From contig CAZOXZ010000003.1 in assembly GCA_964583865.1 (NCBI GenBank), forward strand, positions 1 through 47,924: a stretch of DNA of 47,924 bases. The letters run 5' to 3'. The notes beneath the pieces were generated by a model. The model saw only the letters and a list, made by a program, of their open reading frames with translations, ran no database searches and was not told where the DNA came from. Shown in pieces: positions 33,316 through 42,128 of this stretch. The translations under genes and the position numbers were made by a program. Position 1 is the stretch's first letter, and every line of letters begins with the position of its first letter. This DNA comes from DASSBG01 sp964583865 (lineage in GTDB: Bacteria; Pseudomonadota; Gammaproteobacteria; Xanthomonadales; Rhodanobacteraceae).

Positions 33316-34320
33316 TCAGAAGCTGTTGTCGCCATCCAGCAGGCCACCAAGACCACCAAGTATGGAGCCTTCGCCGCGATTCTGGCCGCCGCCTTTCGGT
33401 GCTGCCGCCAGCATGCGGCCGGCCATGCGCGAGAACGGCAATGATTGCAGCCAGACCTTGCCCGGGCCCGTCAGCGTGGCCAAAAAAACACCTTCGCCAC
33501 CGAAGAACATGCTCTTGATACCGCCCACGGCACGCACGTCCATGTCCACGCTGTCGTGGTAGGCCACCACGCAGCCAGTGTCGACGTCGATGCGCTCGCC
33601 GGCGGCCAGCTCGCGCTCGATCATGGTGCCGCCGGCGTGCACGAAGACCCAGCCATCACCTTCCAGCTTCTGCATGATGAAGCCTTCGCCACCAAACAGG
33701 CCGGTGAGAATCTTCTTCTGGAAGGCAATGCCCAGCGCCACGCCACGGGCGCCGGCCAGGAAACTGTCTTTCTGGCAGATCAGGCGGCCACCATGCTCGG
33801 ACAGCTTCATGGCGATCACCGTGCCGGGATACGGCGCGGCAAACGACACATGCGCCTTGCCGGAACTGCCCTCGTGGGTGAAGACAGTGGTAAACAGGCT
33901 CTCGCCGGTGACCAGACGCTTGCCGGCACCGACCAGCTTGCCCATCAGTCCGCCGCCCTGCTCGTTGCGGTTGCCGTCGCCGAACACCGTGTCCATGCGG
34001 ACACTGGCATCCTTGTACATCAGCGCACCGGCTTCGGCGATGGCGCTCTCGCCGGGGTCGAGCTCGACCTCGACAAATTGCATGTCCGTACCGACGATGC
34101 GGTAATCAACCTCGTCCGATGTGCCGGCACGGTTGGCCGGCATGGGCGGTGGCGCGACGCTGCCGGCGCCCAGTTCACCGACCTCGGCAATCGGCTTCCA
34201 GTTGTCGAAGCCTTCCTTCCAGCAATGCCCGTTGGGCTCCCGCTGTGCCTGAGCCCTGGCCGCGGCATCATCGAACGGGCCCTTGCGCTCACCGTTGTAG
34301 CTGAAAAACCATTGCGCCAT
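33316..34320 (-). CDS. GYF_2 plus AIM24 (TIGR00266) family protein
   Basis: This 334-residue protein has an N-terminal GYF_2 domain (WFFSYNGERKGPFDDAAARA and WKEGFDNWKPIAEV, residues 1-48) and a C-terminal AIM24/TIGR00266 beta-sandwich from about residue 70: QFVEVELDPGESAIAEAGAL, FTHEGSSGKAHVSFAAPYPG, GGEGFIMQKLEGDGWVFVHA and CVVAYHDSVDMDVRAVGGIK. The glycine-rich tail (KGGGQNRGEGSILGG) is low-complexity. AIM24-like proteins are widespread but biochemically uncharacterised in bacteria; the GYF_2 part suggests binding of proline-rich peptides or membrane partners. It appears to be monocistronic. Confidence 0.85.
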   Translation of the reverse strand: MAQWFFSYNGERKGPFDDAAARAQAQREPNGHCWKEGFDNWKPIAEVGELGAGSVAPPPMPANRAGTSDEVDYRIVGTDMQFVEVELDPGESAIAEAGALMYKDASVRMDTVFGDGNRNEQGGGLMGKLVGAGKRLVTGESLFTTVFTHEGSSGKAHVSFAAPYPGTVIAMKLSEHGGRLICQKDSFLAGARGVALGIAFQKKILTGLFGGEGFIMQKLEGDGWVFVHAGGTMIERELAAGERIDVDTGCVVAYHDSVDMDVRAVGGIKSMFFGGEGVFLATLTGPGKVWLQSLPFSRMAGRMLAAAPKGGGQNRGEGSILGGLGGLLDGDNSF

Positions 34321-34434
34321 CGTGTTGTCTCCTTGGATGCTGGGCAGCGGCGCAAGCAGCCCCGCCGCGGGGAAATTGTCTCAAAAGTAGTACGACCGTG
34401 GTCCGTGTGGCAACCGGCCAGACATCGCCATCAT

Positions 34435-35604
34435 TCAACCGGCCGCGTGGGCCGCCAACGCCGCTTTCAGCCAGCCGCTGCGGTTGACGGCACGCAGACC
34501 AAACGCGCGCGCCATGGCCAGCGCCGGTGACTGCCAGGCGAAGCTGCGCTCGATGGCATCGAAGGCCAGGCCGTCCAGGGTGCTGGCGCTGCGGCGACGG
34601 CGGGCGTAGCGCGCCAGCAGCCGTTCGTCGCCGACATCCTCGCTACCAGCCTGTGCCAGCACATCGCGCAACTCGGCAACGTCGCGCAGGCCCAGATTCA
34701 CGCCCTGCCCGGCCAGCGGGTGCACGGCATGCGCAGCATCGCCAACCAGCACCAGACGCGGCGCATGAAATTGCCGGGCCACCTGCAATTGCAGCGGGAA
34801 GGCCGCGCGCTTGCTGGTTGCGGTCACACGTCCGAAACGAAAATCACTGGCCACACCGAGTTCATCCATAAACGCGCCGTCGTCGATATCCAGCACACGT
34901 CGGGCTTCGGCATCGGGCAATGTCCAGACGATGGATCGGCGGCCATCCGCCATGGGCAGCAAGGCCAACGGCCCGGTTTCCAGAAAGCGCTGCCAGGCCA
35001 CGCCGTCGTGCGGTTTCTCGCAGGCCACGTGGGCCACCACGCCGCGCTGGTGATAGTCGCGCCGCCAGCAATCGATGCCGGCGCGGCCGCGTGTGGCCGA
35101 GCGTGCGCCATCGGCGGCCACCAGCAGGCGTCCGCGCACCAGCTCGCCGTCGCCCAGTTCCACCTCGACACGGTCGGCATGCCAGCGTACGTCGGCAACC
35201 TGGGCCGGACAATGCCGTTTCACGCCGGCATCATCGAGACCTTGCCACAGGCGATCCACCAGCAGGCTGTTCTCGACGATCCAGCCCAGCTCGGCGCGGC
35301 CCTGACTGGCGGCATCGAAATCAAGCACGGCAGCGCTGTTCTGTTCGCACACATGCATGGCGTGATACGGACTGACACGCGCCTGACAGATGCTGTCCCA
35401 CACGCCCAGCTCATCAAACAGGCGTGCCGATGACGGCGCGACCGCAAACACACGCAGGTCCGGCTCGGCATGGGCCTGCCAGTGGCGGCGCGGACGCGCC
35501 TCGACCAGTTCCACGTCGAAGCCGGCGCGAGCCAGAGCCAAGGTCGCCGCTGCACCCACGACGCCACCGCCAACGACCACCACATCGGCACGCACGGCAC
35601 TCAT
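34435..35604 (-). CDS. UbiI/UbiF-type FAD-dependent ubiquinone hydroxylase
   Basis: This 389-residue FAD monooxygenase has the Rossmann motif VVVVGGGVVGAAATLALARA at the N-terminus, the mid-protein LLVAADGARSATR (DG motif), and the C-terminal FAD motif LVLVGDAAHAVHPLAGQGVN followed by LGLRD, typical of the UbiH/UbiI/UbiF family. It hydroxylates the quinone ring during ubiquinone synthesis. Which carbon is modified cannot be decided from sequence alone; in related bacteria the gene after ubiH is the UbiI/VisC or UbiF type. Its start overlaps the ubiH stop by four bases. Confidence 0.88.
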   Translation of the reverse strand: MSAVRADVVVVGGGVVGAAATLALARAGFDVELVEARPRRHWQAHAEPDLRVFAVAPSSARLFDELGVWDSICQARVSPYHAMHVCEQNSAAVLDFDAASQGRAELGWIVENSLLVDRLWQGLDDAGVKRHCPAQVADVRWHADRVEVELGDGELVRGRLLVAADGARSATRGRAGIDCWRRDYHQRGVVAHVACEKPHDGVAWQRFLETGPLALLPMADGRRSIVWTLPDAEARRVLDIDDGAFMDELGVASDFRFGRVTATSKRAAFPLQLQVARQFHAPRLVLVGDAAHAVHPLAGQGVNLGLRDVAELRDVLAQAGSEDVGDERLLARYARRRRSASTLDGLAFDAIERSFAWQSPALAMARAFGLRAVNRSGWLKAALAAHAAG

Positions 35605-36806
35605 GGCAAGGTCTCCAGCACGGCACGCGGCGGCCGGCCACGAAAGCCCATGCCGCGGCGAGCAAAATCCTGCTTCAGCGGCCCGATCCCGAGCGCCAGC
35701 AACGCCAGCGATTGCAACGGTGCCAGCGCCGGCTCATCAAGACAGGCCAGGCGGACCAGCGCATGGCTCATGCTCATCACGGCCTCACGATCGGGTCTGC
35801 GGCGCCCCGAATACGCCTGCAACACACCGGCCTCGCCGGGATCCGGCGCTGCGGCCAGCAACTCGGCCAGCGTCAAGGCATCGCGCAAGCCGAGGTTGAA
35901 GCCCTGCGCGCCAATGGGATGGATGGTCTGGGCGGCATTGCCCACCAGCACGGCCCGCGGCGCCACAACCTGCTCGGCCGCCACGCGTGGCACCAGATGC
36001 CGATGGCGCGGCCCAGGGCGGCGCAAGCGACCCAGGCGACCGCCGAAGCGGCGCTGCGCCAGGGCCAGAAACGCATCGTCGTCCAGTTCGGCCGCCGCGT
36101 CGGCCTCGCCGGAATCCACCGCCAACACCAGCCCGCCGCGACCGTCGGCCAGCGGCACCATGGCCACCGGGCCCGAGTCGGTGAAACGCTCGAAAGCGCA
36201 GCCATCCATGGGCTTTTCCGGCGTCACCGTGGCCACGAACAGCGTCTGGCCGTAGTCGTGCCGGCTGACGGGAATGCCAAGCCACTCGCGCAACTGCGAA
36301 CGGCCGCCATCGGCCGCCACCAGCAGGCGCGTATCCAGCTGCAGCGTGCCGCCCTCACGTCCCACAGTAAGCTTCCAGCCCCGTGCCGAACGTTCGATAC
36401 CGCTGACCCGGGCCGGCGCCAGGCGTTCCAGCGAATGGCAGGATTCCAGCGCCCGCTGCAGGCCGGCGCCAAGCTGGCGTGCCGGCAAGCTGTGGCCGAG
36501 CGAGTCCAGACCCAGCTCGGCAGCCGTGACCCGCAGGCTGCCGAAAGCGCCGGCACGGGTGACGTTCAAGCGCTTGATCGGCGTCGCCTGCTCACGTACA
36601 TGCGGCCACACGCCGAGGAACCCCAAGCCGTTGACGCTGGCGCGTGCCAAGGCCAGGTTGCGTTCGCCGTAACTGGGCGCCGTCGCCGGTGGCGCGCTGC
36701 CGGCCTCGATCATGGTCACGGCATGGGGCGTGCCATCCAGCGCAATGGCCAGACTGGCACCCACCAGGCCGCCACCGACCACGACAATGTCACGTTCTTC
36801 TGTCAT
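35601..36806 (-). CDS. ubiH: UbiH, 2-polyprenyl-6-methoxyphenol hydroxylase
   Basis: This 401-residue FAD monooxygenase has DIVVVGGGLVGASLAIALDG at the start, APSYGERNLALARASVNGL near residue 45, LLVAADGGRSQLREWLGI, and the UbiH-typical VLVGNAAQTIHPIGAQGFNL followed by GLRDALTLAELL. The NAAQTIHP variant of the second FAD motif separates UbiH from UbiI/UbiF, which carry DAAHAVHP as in the next gene. The two genes form an operon with a four-base overlap. The upstream gap (36807-37032) has no gene. Confidence 0.9.
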   Translation of the reverse strand: MTEERDIVVVGGGLVGASLAIALDGTPHAVTMIEAGSAPPATAPSYGERNLALARASVNGLGFLGVWPHVREQATPIKRLNVTRAGAFGSLRVTAAELGLDSLGHSLPARQLGAGLQRALESCHSLERLAPARVSGIERSARGWKLTVGREGGTLQLDTRLLVAADGGRSQLREWLGIPVSRHDYGQTLFVATVTPEKPMDGCAFERFTDSGPVAMVPLADGRGGLVLAVDSGEADAAAELDDDAFLALAQRRFGGRLGRLRRPGPRHRHLVPRVAAEQVVAPRAVLVGNAAQTIHPIGAQGFNLGLRDALTLAELLAAAPDPGEAGVLQAYSGRRRPDREAVMSMSHALVRLACLDEPALAPLQSLALLALGIGPLKQDFARRGMGFRGRPPRAVLETLP

Positions 36807-36960
36807 CGCGCCATCGTACTACGGGGCACGGCGCAAGTCGCGGCGGAACGGTCAAGGCCGGCGACATGCAATGAGGGCCTCGGCCTGGCAGGGATCACGC
36901 ACAACGTCGCCAGCCGCCGCGATTTGCAAATGCAGGGCACTGGATTTCGCGTGAAGCATG

Positions 36961-36989
36961 CGAGAATGACGACCCGTTGCGGATTCTCG
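36961..36989. terminator. Inverted repeat in ubiH upstream gap
   Basis: CGAGAAT and ATTCTCG form a 7-base perfect stem with a 15-base loop in the 226-base gap between the delta-60 gene end (37033) and the ubiH start. It could end the delta-60 transcript. Nothing else was recognised in this gap. Confidence 0.4.
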
Positions 36990-37032
36990 TTGCAACCGTA
37001 ACCAGGTGTGTTGCCGCTACCCGCATTCCTCG

Positions 37033-39891
37033 TCAAGGCACGGAGGTATCCTCGAAACCGTCACGAAACAGGACCAGCGTGGTCGTGTGCTGGGCCATGG
37101 TGCCAGTTGCCGCAACCACGCTGACCTGGGCCTGCCCGGCATTGCTGGTGGCCACGACCGGCACCGAAAGCTGCCAGGTCGCCTGTTCTCCGGGTGGCAG
37201 GCTGATGTCAAACATCCTCGGGTCCAGCGCCGTGGGGCTGCAGCTGGCCTGGGGATGGTCGACGCTGCAGGTCAATTGCGCCTGGGCCGCATCGAGTGCC
37301 GGTGACAAGCTGAACAGCACGTTGGTCTGCAGCGTCGGCCCGCTCGCCGGCAGGGACAAGGCCACTTCGTACTGCGCCGTCTCGCCGTAGCTGGCCCAGG
37401 TTGCACCGGACAGGAAGGCAAGTTCGGGTGCCGCCAGGAACATGTAACGGCTGATCTTGATCAGGCCGTGATAGTTGTTGCCGTTGCCACCGGCGGAATA
37501 ACCATAGGCGCGCAGCCAGAAGGGCTGATCCTGCGGCAAGCTCAGCCCCTGCAACTGCCAGCCGCCGGCAGTACGGCTGGCCTGGCCCAATGCGGTCCAG
37601 TTCTGGCCGTCCAGCGAGTAGTCCATCCGCACCCAGGGCAGATGGGGTGCCCGCCCGCTGCGAAGCCATTCCAGGGTCTTGCGGTCAGCACGCAGCTCCA
37701 GGGCCTGCAGCACCGGCTCGGCAAACCCCAGGCGCGTCATGCGCTTGCGCGTCACGCCGTCAACGCTGGTAAACGCGCCACCGAGCAGGATCTTGCCGTC
37801 GGCCTGAGTGGCAACACTTGCTACTGTGTTGTTCGCGTTCACAGACCATTGGGGATCGAGGTTGCCGTCCGGCAACAGGCGGACAAGGTTCGGATGGCTG
37901 TTGCCGCCAAGGTTCCAGAACTCCCCGCCCATCAAGATCTTGCCGTCATGCAGCCGCAGCATGCTGCGCGGTGGCCAGTCAGCATCCAGGGTGTAGCTGC
38001 TGTCCGTGCTGCCATCGAGGTTCAAACGAACCAGATGGTCCCGTGGCTGCCCGTTGACAGTGCTGAAATATCCACCGACGAGCAGCTTGCCATCGGCGAG
38101 TTCCAGCGCGACCGTCGCCACGGCGTTGATGCTGGCGTTGAAGCTGCTGTCGACGGTACCGTCGCTGTTCAGGCGCGCAATGCCGTCATGCGCCTCGCCA
38201 TTGACATGCTGAAAGTGTCCGGTAATCAGGATCTGGCCATTGCGCAGCGGCCATGCGCCCAGAACCCGCGCGTCGATGTCGACATTGAACGGGGTCACAC
38301 TGCCATCACCGGCCAGTTTGGCAAGATAGGTTCGCGAAATGTCCAGGCTGCCCTCGCCCAGCTTGGTGAATGAGCCATGGATGAGCATGGTCCCGTCGGG
38401 CATGGGCTGGATGCCGTTCACGCTGCCATTGGTGCCCATGGTGTCCTGCGGATCGACACTGCCGTCTGCAAGAAAACGCACCAGGCTGTGCCGCGGCTGT
38501 CCGTCGAGCACGTCAAAGCCTCCAACCAGCAACCAACCGCCGTCGGGCAAGGCAACGGCACCGTTGACTCCGGCGTCAAACTGCGGGGCAAAACTGTCCA
38601 CCTCACCGTCGGCATGCAACCGCGCAATCTCGTTGCGGGCGGTGCCGTTGATCTCGCTGAAATCCCCCGTGAGCAGCACCCTGCCATTGCTCTGCACGGC
38701 CATGCCGTCCACCGTGGCGTTTGCGCCGGGCAAGTTGATGCCCATCATGCTGCGGTCGCCGGTGCCATCGACGTTGAGCCGGAACAGGTTGAAGTTGGTA
38801 AAGTCCGAGTCGAAGCCGGCCACGATCTTGCCGTCATCCTGCTGTGCGAGCGCGAAAACCTGCCGAGGCTCCGGATCCAGGCCCTGGAAGCTCGCATCCA
38901 GCGTGCCATCCACCTCGAAACGGGCGAGCTGATCAAGCTGCACGCCACCGGCATGACGGAACTTGCCGCCGACGACCAGACGCCCGTCCGCCTGCAGCAC
39001 CATGGCGTAAATTTCGTCGTCCGTTTGCGCGTCCGCGGAATACGACAAGTCCAGGCTGCCATCGCTGTTCAACCGCCCCAGGTTCTGGCGTGATTCTCCG
39101 GCCAGGGACATGAATTCGCCGCCTACCAGAATTTTGCCGTCGGCCTGGACCACGATGGCATTGACCCGGTACGACGTGCTCCTGACAAACCCGGCGTCCA
39201 GGCTGCCGTCGCTGTTCAGGCGGGCCATGCCGGCGCGTGGCTGTCCGTTGACGGAGGAAAAATCACCGGCGATGACAAGCTTCCCGTCGGGCTGCAAGGC
39301 CATGGCTGACACGCCATCGCCGCTGCTGAACGTGACCGGCTGGAATGTCATGTCGAGGCTGCCATCCGGATTCAGGCGCGCGATGGATGTACGCGCCACG
39401 CCGTTGACCGTTGCAAACTCGCCGCCGATGAGGATTTTCTGATCCGGCTGAATCAGCACCGATGTCAGCCAGAAGCCGTATCCGGAGCCGCCGGCGATGC
39501 TCACGCTGAAACTGCTGTCACGGCTGCCATCCGCGTTCAGCCGCCCCAGCCGACTCTGAAGCACACCGTCGATCCTGTAAAAGTCACCGGCGATGACCAG
39601 CTTGCCATCAGCCTGCAGCGCGACTTCATACACCGGATAATTGATATCCGTCGCAAAGCCGGTATCACGCGAGCCATCAGGGAGAAAACGGGCCATGTAG
39701 TCGACCGGCGCACCGTTGGCCTCGGTAAGCTGGCCCGCCACGACGATGCGCTGGTCAGCCTGGATCGCCACGGCATGAACGGCGCCGTTGGCGCGGGCCT
39801 GGAATTCGTCGTCAGTCGTCTGCGCCCACGAAAGCGGTGCGCACAACACCAGCAAAAACGCGATCAGACCCCAGCGGCGTGTAACGGGCAT
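37033..39891 (-). CDS. Secreted delta-60 repeat protein with DGFE-type C-terminal tail
   Basis: From ATG 39891 this is a 952-residue protein with a clear signal peptide (MPVTRRWGLIAFLLVLCAPL, cut near SWA-QTT). Residues 25-700 are about a dozen delta-60 repeats, each like AVAIQADQRIVVAGQLTEAN followed by ARFLPDGSRDTGF; these are thought to form a beta-propeller or beta-helix surface. The C-terminal 200 residues are a beta-sandwich-like region, ending LVLFRDGFEDTSVP. An upstream in-frame ATG at 40002 has a better ribosome site (GGGGGAAG) and would add 37 residues before the signal. Function is unknown; it is a cell-surface or exported protein. Confidence 0.82.
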   Translation of the reverse strand: MPVTRRWGLIAFLLVLCAPLSWAQTTDDEFQARANGAVHAVAIQADQRIVVAGQLTEANGAPVDYMARFLPDGSRDTGFATDINYPVYEVALQADGKLVIAGDFYRIDGVLQSRLGRLNADGSRDSSFSVSIAGGSGYGFWLTSVLIQPDQKILIGGEFATVNGVARTSIARLNPDGSLDMTFQPVTFSSGDGVSAMALQPDGKLVIAGDFSSVNGQPRAGMARLNSDGSLDAGFVRSTSYRVNAIVVQADGKILVGGEFMSLAGESRQNLGRLNSDGSLDLSYSADAQTDDEIYAMVLQADGRLVVGGKFRHAGGVQLDQLARFEVDGTLDASFQGLDPEPRQVFALAQQDDGKIVAGFDSDFTNFNLFRLNVDGTGDRSMMGINLPGANATVDGMAVQSNGRVLLTGDFSEINGTARNEIARLHADGEVDSFAPQFDAGVNGAVALPDGGWLLVGGFDVLDGQPRHSLVRFLADGSVDPQDTMGTNGSVNGIQPMPDGTMLIHGSFTKLGEGSLDISRTYLAKLAGDGSVTPFNVDIDARVLGAWPLRNGQILITGHFQHVNGEAHDGIARLNSDGTVDSSFNASINAVATVALELADGKLLVGGYFSTVNGQPRDHLVRLNLDGSTDSSYTLDADWPPRSMLRLHDGKILMGGEFWNLGGNSHPNLVRLLPDGNLDPQWSVNANNTVASVATQADGKILLGGAFTSVDGVTRKRMTRLGFAEPVLQALELRADRKTLEWLRSGRAPHLPWVRMDYSLDGQNWTALGQASRTAGGWQLQGLSLPQDQPFWLRAYGYSAGGNGNNYHGLIKISRYMFLAAPELAFLSGATWASYGETAQYEVALSLPASGPTLQTNVLFSLSPALDAAQAQLTCSVDHPQASCSPTALDPRMFDISLPPGEQATWQLSVPVVATSNAGQAQVSVVAATGTMAQHTTTLVLFRDGFEDTSVP

Positions 39892-40234
39892 CCGGTTGCA
39901 ACGATCGCGCGACTCCTCGCTCGCCATGCCCCGAGCGCACCAATGCCCGAGCCTCAGATACGTCCACACACATCCCACAAACCTAGAGCACTGCATGTTC
40001 ATGACGTCTTCCCCCGCATGCTTGCTGCCTGCAGCATACCGTAGTGGGCGGCTGGATGCGCATTGCTGCCGGCTCCCGGCTTCACCGATGGGTCCCGTGA
40101 CAAGCCATTTTCGGTCCGGAGTGTTGAAGTCATGACAAGGCATTCGCTGTTCCTGACAGCATGTCACTTGCCCTTCGTGCCGCAGTGACCCACACTCCCC
40201 GGCACGCCACTCCGGCGCTCACCCGCGTTTGCCC
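39892..40234. other. Divergent intergenic region with a repeated TGACAAG element
   Basis: About 340 bases separate the two divergent genes. The only structure noted is TGACAAGCCATT (near 40098) and TGACAAGGCATT (near 40133), two near-identical direct copies 35 bases apart. They could bind a regulator of either gene. No convincing -35/-10 pair was found for the phosphatase operon. Confidence 0.35.
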
Positions 40235-40855
40235 ATGCAATTGATCATCATCACCCACGGCGCCGTCGAAGGCCCGGGAAACATGTGCACCGGCCAATCC
40301 GACGTTGCACTGTCCAGCGGCGGCTTCACTGCCATGCAGTCACTGGCCACCACCTGGGAAGGCCCACCGCCGCGTTTCCTGTTCAGCAGCGATCTGCGCC
40401 GCGCGCAGCAAAGTGCCCAGGTCCTGGCCGCGCGGTTCGCCACCGAGCCGTTGCTCGATCCGCGCCTGCGGGAACTGGACATGGGCGACTGGCAGGGACG
40501 ACGCTGGGCCGACATCGTCCGTGACGACCGTGAGCAACACGATCGCTGGCAAGCCAATCCGTTGCTGGAGTGCGCTCCGGGCGGCGAGAGCTTTGGCGAC
40601 CTGCTGCATCGTTGCCGCATCTGGTTGTCCGCGCTTCTCGACAGCACCATGCCCGATGACACGGTCGTGTCTGTCGGCCACGGCTCCACCCTGCGCGCCC
40701 TGCTCTGCCATGCCCTGGAATTGCCGCCGGCCAACAGCGGTGCCATCGCCGCCAGGCCAGCCACGGTGAGCCAGATCAACTACGGCAACGGCCTGTTTGA
40801 AGTATGCTATGTGAATGCAAAGGCGTTCCAGTACACACAAGGTGGCAAGCCATGA
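40235..40855 (+). CDS. Histidine phosphatase family protein, CobC-like, THG variant
   Basis: This 206-residue protein has the phosphoglycerate mutase/alpha-ribazole phosphatase layout. It has the N-terminal strand MQLIIITHG with the catalytic histidine at residue 8, TGQSDVALSSGG, FSSDLRRAQQSAQVLAARF, the LRELDMGDWQGRRWADI acid motif, and VVSVGHGSTLRALL with the second histidine. The usual RHG motif is THG: the first phosphate-binding arginine is replaced by threonine. ATG 40235 is chosen over TTG 40229. The gene overlaps the next by four bases and is two genes ahead of the corrinoid adenosyltransferase, which points to a CobC (alpha-ribazole-phosphate phosphatase) role. Confidence 0.8.
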   Translation: MQLIIITHGAVEGPGNMCTGQSDVALSSGGFTAMQSLATTWEGPPPRFLFSSDLRRAQQSAQVLAARFATEPLLDPRLRELDMGDWQGRRWADIVRDDREQHDRWQANPLLECAPGGESFGDLLHRCRIWLSALLDSTMPDDTVVSVGHGSTLRALLCHALELPPANSGAIAARPATVSQINYGNGLFEVCYVNAKAFQYTQGGKP

Positions 40856-41439
40856 ATGATCCCCGGCATTCCCGTCACGATGACACAACCTTTTCACCAC
40901 GCATGCTGGTGTTGATCGGCATCATCGCCGGCGCCATCGGCATCCGCCTGTTGATGCATTTCTTCCCCGGCATCCTGCCATGGAACTTCTCGCCGGTGAT
41001 CGCCGTGGCGCTTTTCGGCGGCGCTTGTTTCCGTGACCGCCGGCTGGCGCTTGCCGTGCCGCTGGTCATCATGTTTCTGGCCGATCTCGTCATCGGCCTG
41101 TACGGCATGATGTGGGTTACCTACCTTTGCCTGGCCGCCGCGGTGGTTCTCGGCATGGGCGTGTTGCGTGGTCGCCTGGGCGTGTTGCGCGTGGCCCTGA
41201 CGGCCATCGGTGGCGCCACCGGGTTTTACCTCGTGACCAATTTCGCCGTCTGGCTGAGCTCGGGCATGTATCCGCTGACCGGCGACGGCCTGATCGCCTG
41301 CTATGCGGCGGCCTTGCCGTTCTACCAGTTCGGCACCCTGCCCGGCACCTTGCTGTGGAGTGCGGTGCTGTTTGGCGGTTTCGCCCTGTTGACGCACCGC
41401 TTCCCCGGCCTCGACATCCGGCCGGCCCACGCCGCCTGA
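40852..41439 (+). CDS. DUF6580-type membrane protein, possible cobalamin transporter
   Basis: This 195-residue protein has five or six helices after a short hydrophilic N-terminus: LIGIIAGAIGIRLLMHFF, NFSPVIAVALFGGACFRDRR, LAVPLVIMFLADLVIGLYGM, LCLAAAVVLGMGVLRG and a C-terminal pair. This resembles the DUF6580 putative transport family, similar in size and topology to ECF-type S components. It is translationally coupled (ATGA) to the CobC-like phosphatase and precedes the adenosyltransferase by nine bases. By context it may carry a corrinoid, as solitary BtuM proteins do; Cys59 would be worth comparing with the BtuM cysteine. This function is an inference. Confidence 0.65.
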   Translation: MNDPRHSRHDDTTFSPRMLVLIGIIAGAIGIRLLMHFFPGILPWNFSPVIAVALFGGACFRDRRLALAVPLVIMFLADLVIGLYGMMWVTYLCLAAAVVLGMGVLRGRLGVLRVALTAIGGATGFYLVTNFAVWLSSGMYPLTGDGLIACYAAALPFYQFGTLPGTLLWSAVLFGGFALLTHRFPGLDIRPAHAA

Positions 41440-41448
41440 GGCATCTTC

Positions 41449-42018
41449 ATGGGCAACCGCGTTTCCAAGGTCTACACCCGCACCGGTGACGACGGCAGCA
41501 CTGGCCTGGGTGATGGCACCCGCGTCGGCAAGGACTCGATCCGCGTCGATACTTACGGCACCACCGACGAACTGAACTGCTGCCTGGGTCTGGTACTGGC
41601 CGAGGACGATGTACCAGACGACGTGCGTGCGCCGCTGGATCACATCCAGCAGAAGCTGTTCGATCTGGGCGGCGAATTGTGCGTACCCGGCATGGAACTG
41701 ATCCACGACGACGACATCACCTGGCTGGAAGAAGTGCTGGACGCGCTCAATGCGGATCTGCCACGGCTGAAGGAATTCATCATGCCCGGCGGCAGTCGCG
41801 CCTCGGCCGCCTGCCATCTGGCGCGCACCGTCTGCCGCCGTGCCGAGCGCCGCGTGATTGCGCTGACCCGGACCGAAGACGTCCGCCCGCAGGTCCAGCG
41901 CTACCTCAATCGCCTGTCCGACCTGCTGTTCGTCATGGCGCGGGTGCTGGCACGCGGTACCGGCCACGACGAGGTCATGTGGGACCACGTCAAGGTCCCA
42001 CGGCCACGGCGCCGCTAA
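41449..42018 (+). CDS. PduO-type cob(I)alamin adenosyltransferase
   Basis: This 189-residue protein carries the PduO family motifs: VYTRTGDDGSTGLGDGTRVG (ATP-binding N-terminus), VDTYGTTDELNCCLGLVL, EFIMPGGSRASAACHLART with VCRRAERRVIAL, and YLNRLSDLLFVMARVLARGT. It adds the 5'-deoxyadenosyl group from ATP to cob(I)alamin, giving the coenzyme form of B12. Length equals typical PduO/MMAB proteins. It is the last gene of a three-gene operon with the CobC-like phosphatase and the DUF6580 membrane protein. No B12-dependent enzyme appears in this window. Confidence 0.93.
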   Translation: MGNRVSKVYTRTGDDGSTGLGDGTRVGKDSIRVDTYGTTDELNCCLGLVLAEDDVPDDVRAPLDHIQQKLFDLGGELCVPGMELIHDDDITWLEEVLDALNADLPRLKEFIMPGGSRASAACHLARTVCRRAERRVIALTRTEDVRPQVQRYLNRLSDLLFVMARVLARGTGHDEVMWDHVKVPRPRRR

Positions 42019-42060
42019 GCCATCCGCGACACCTGCAGGAGCGTGTCTGCACGCGAGGAC

Positions 42061-42123
42061 GGGAATCGGGAGCCGAGAGCCGGGAGCCGGGAGCCGGGAG
42101 CCGGGAGCCGGGAGCCGGGAATC
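42061..42123 (+). repeat. Heptamer tandem array, nine units of GGGAGCC type
   Basis: Nine consecutive 7-base units: the first and last are GGGAATC, the third is GAGAGCC, and the other six are GGGAGCC. The array is a simple-sequence repeat between the adenosyltransferase and lptD genes. Such GGGAATC/GGGAGCC arrays are common between genes in Xanthomonadaceae and relatives. The copy number is likely to vary between strains. Confidence 0.9.
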
Positions 42124-42128
42124 TCGCC

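Noticed and set aside
42061..42123. Possible CRISPR array
   Set aside because: The units are 7 bases with no spacers; it is a simple tandem repeat. No cas genes are present anywhere in the window.
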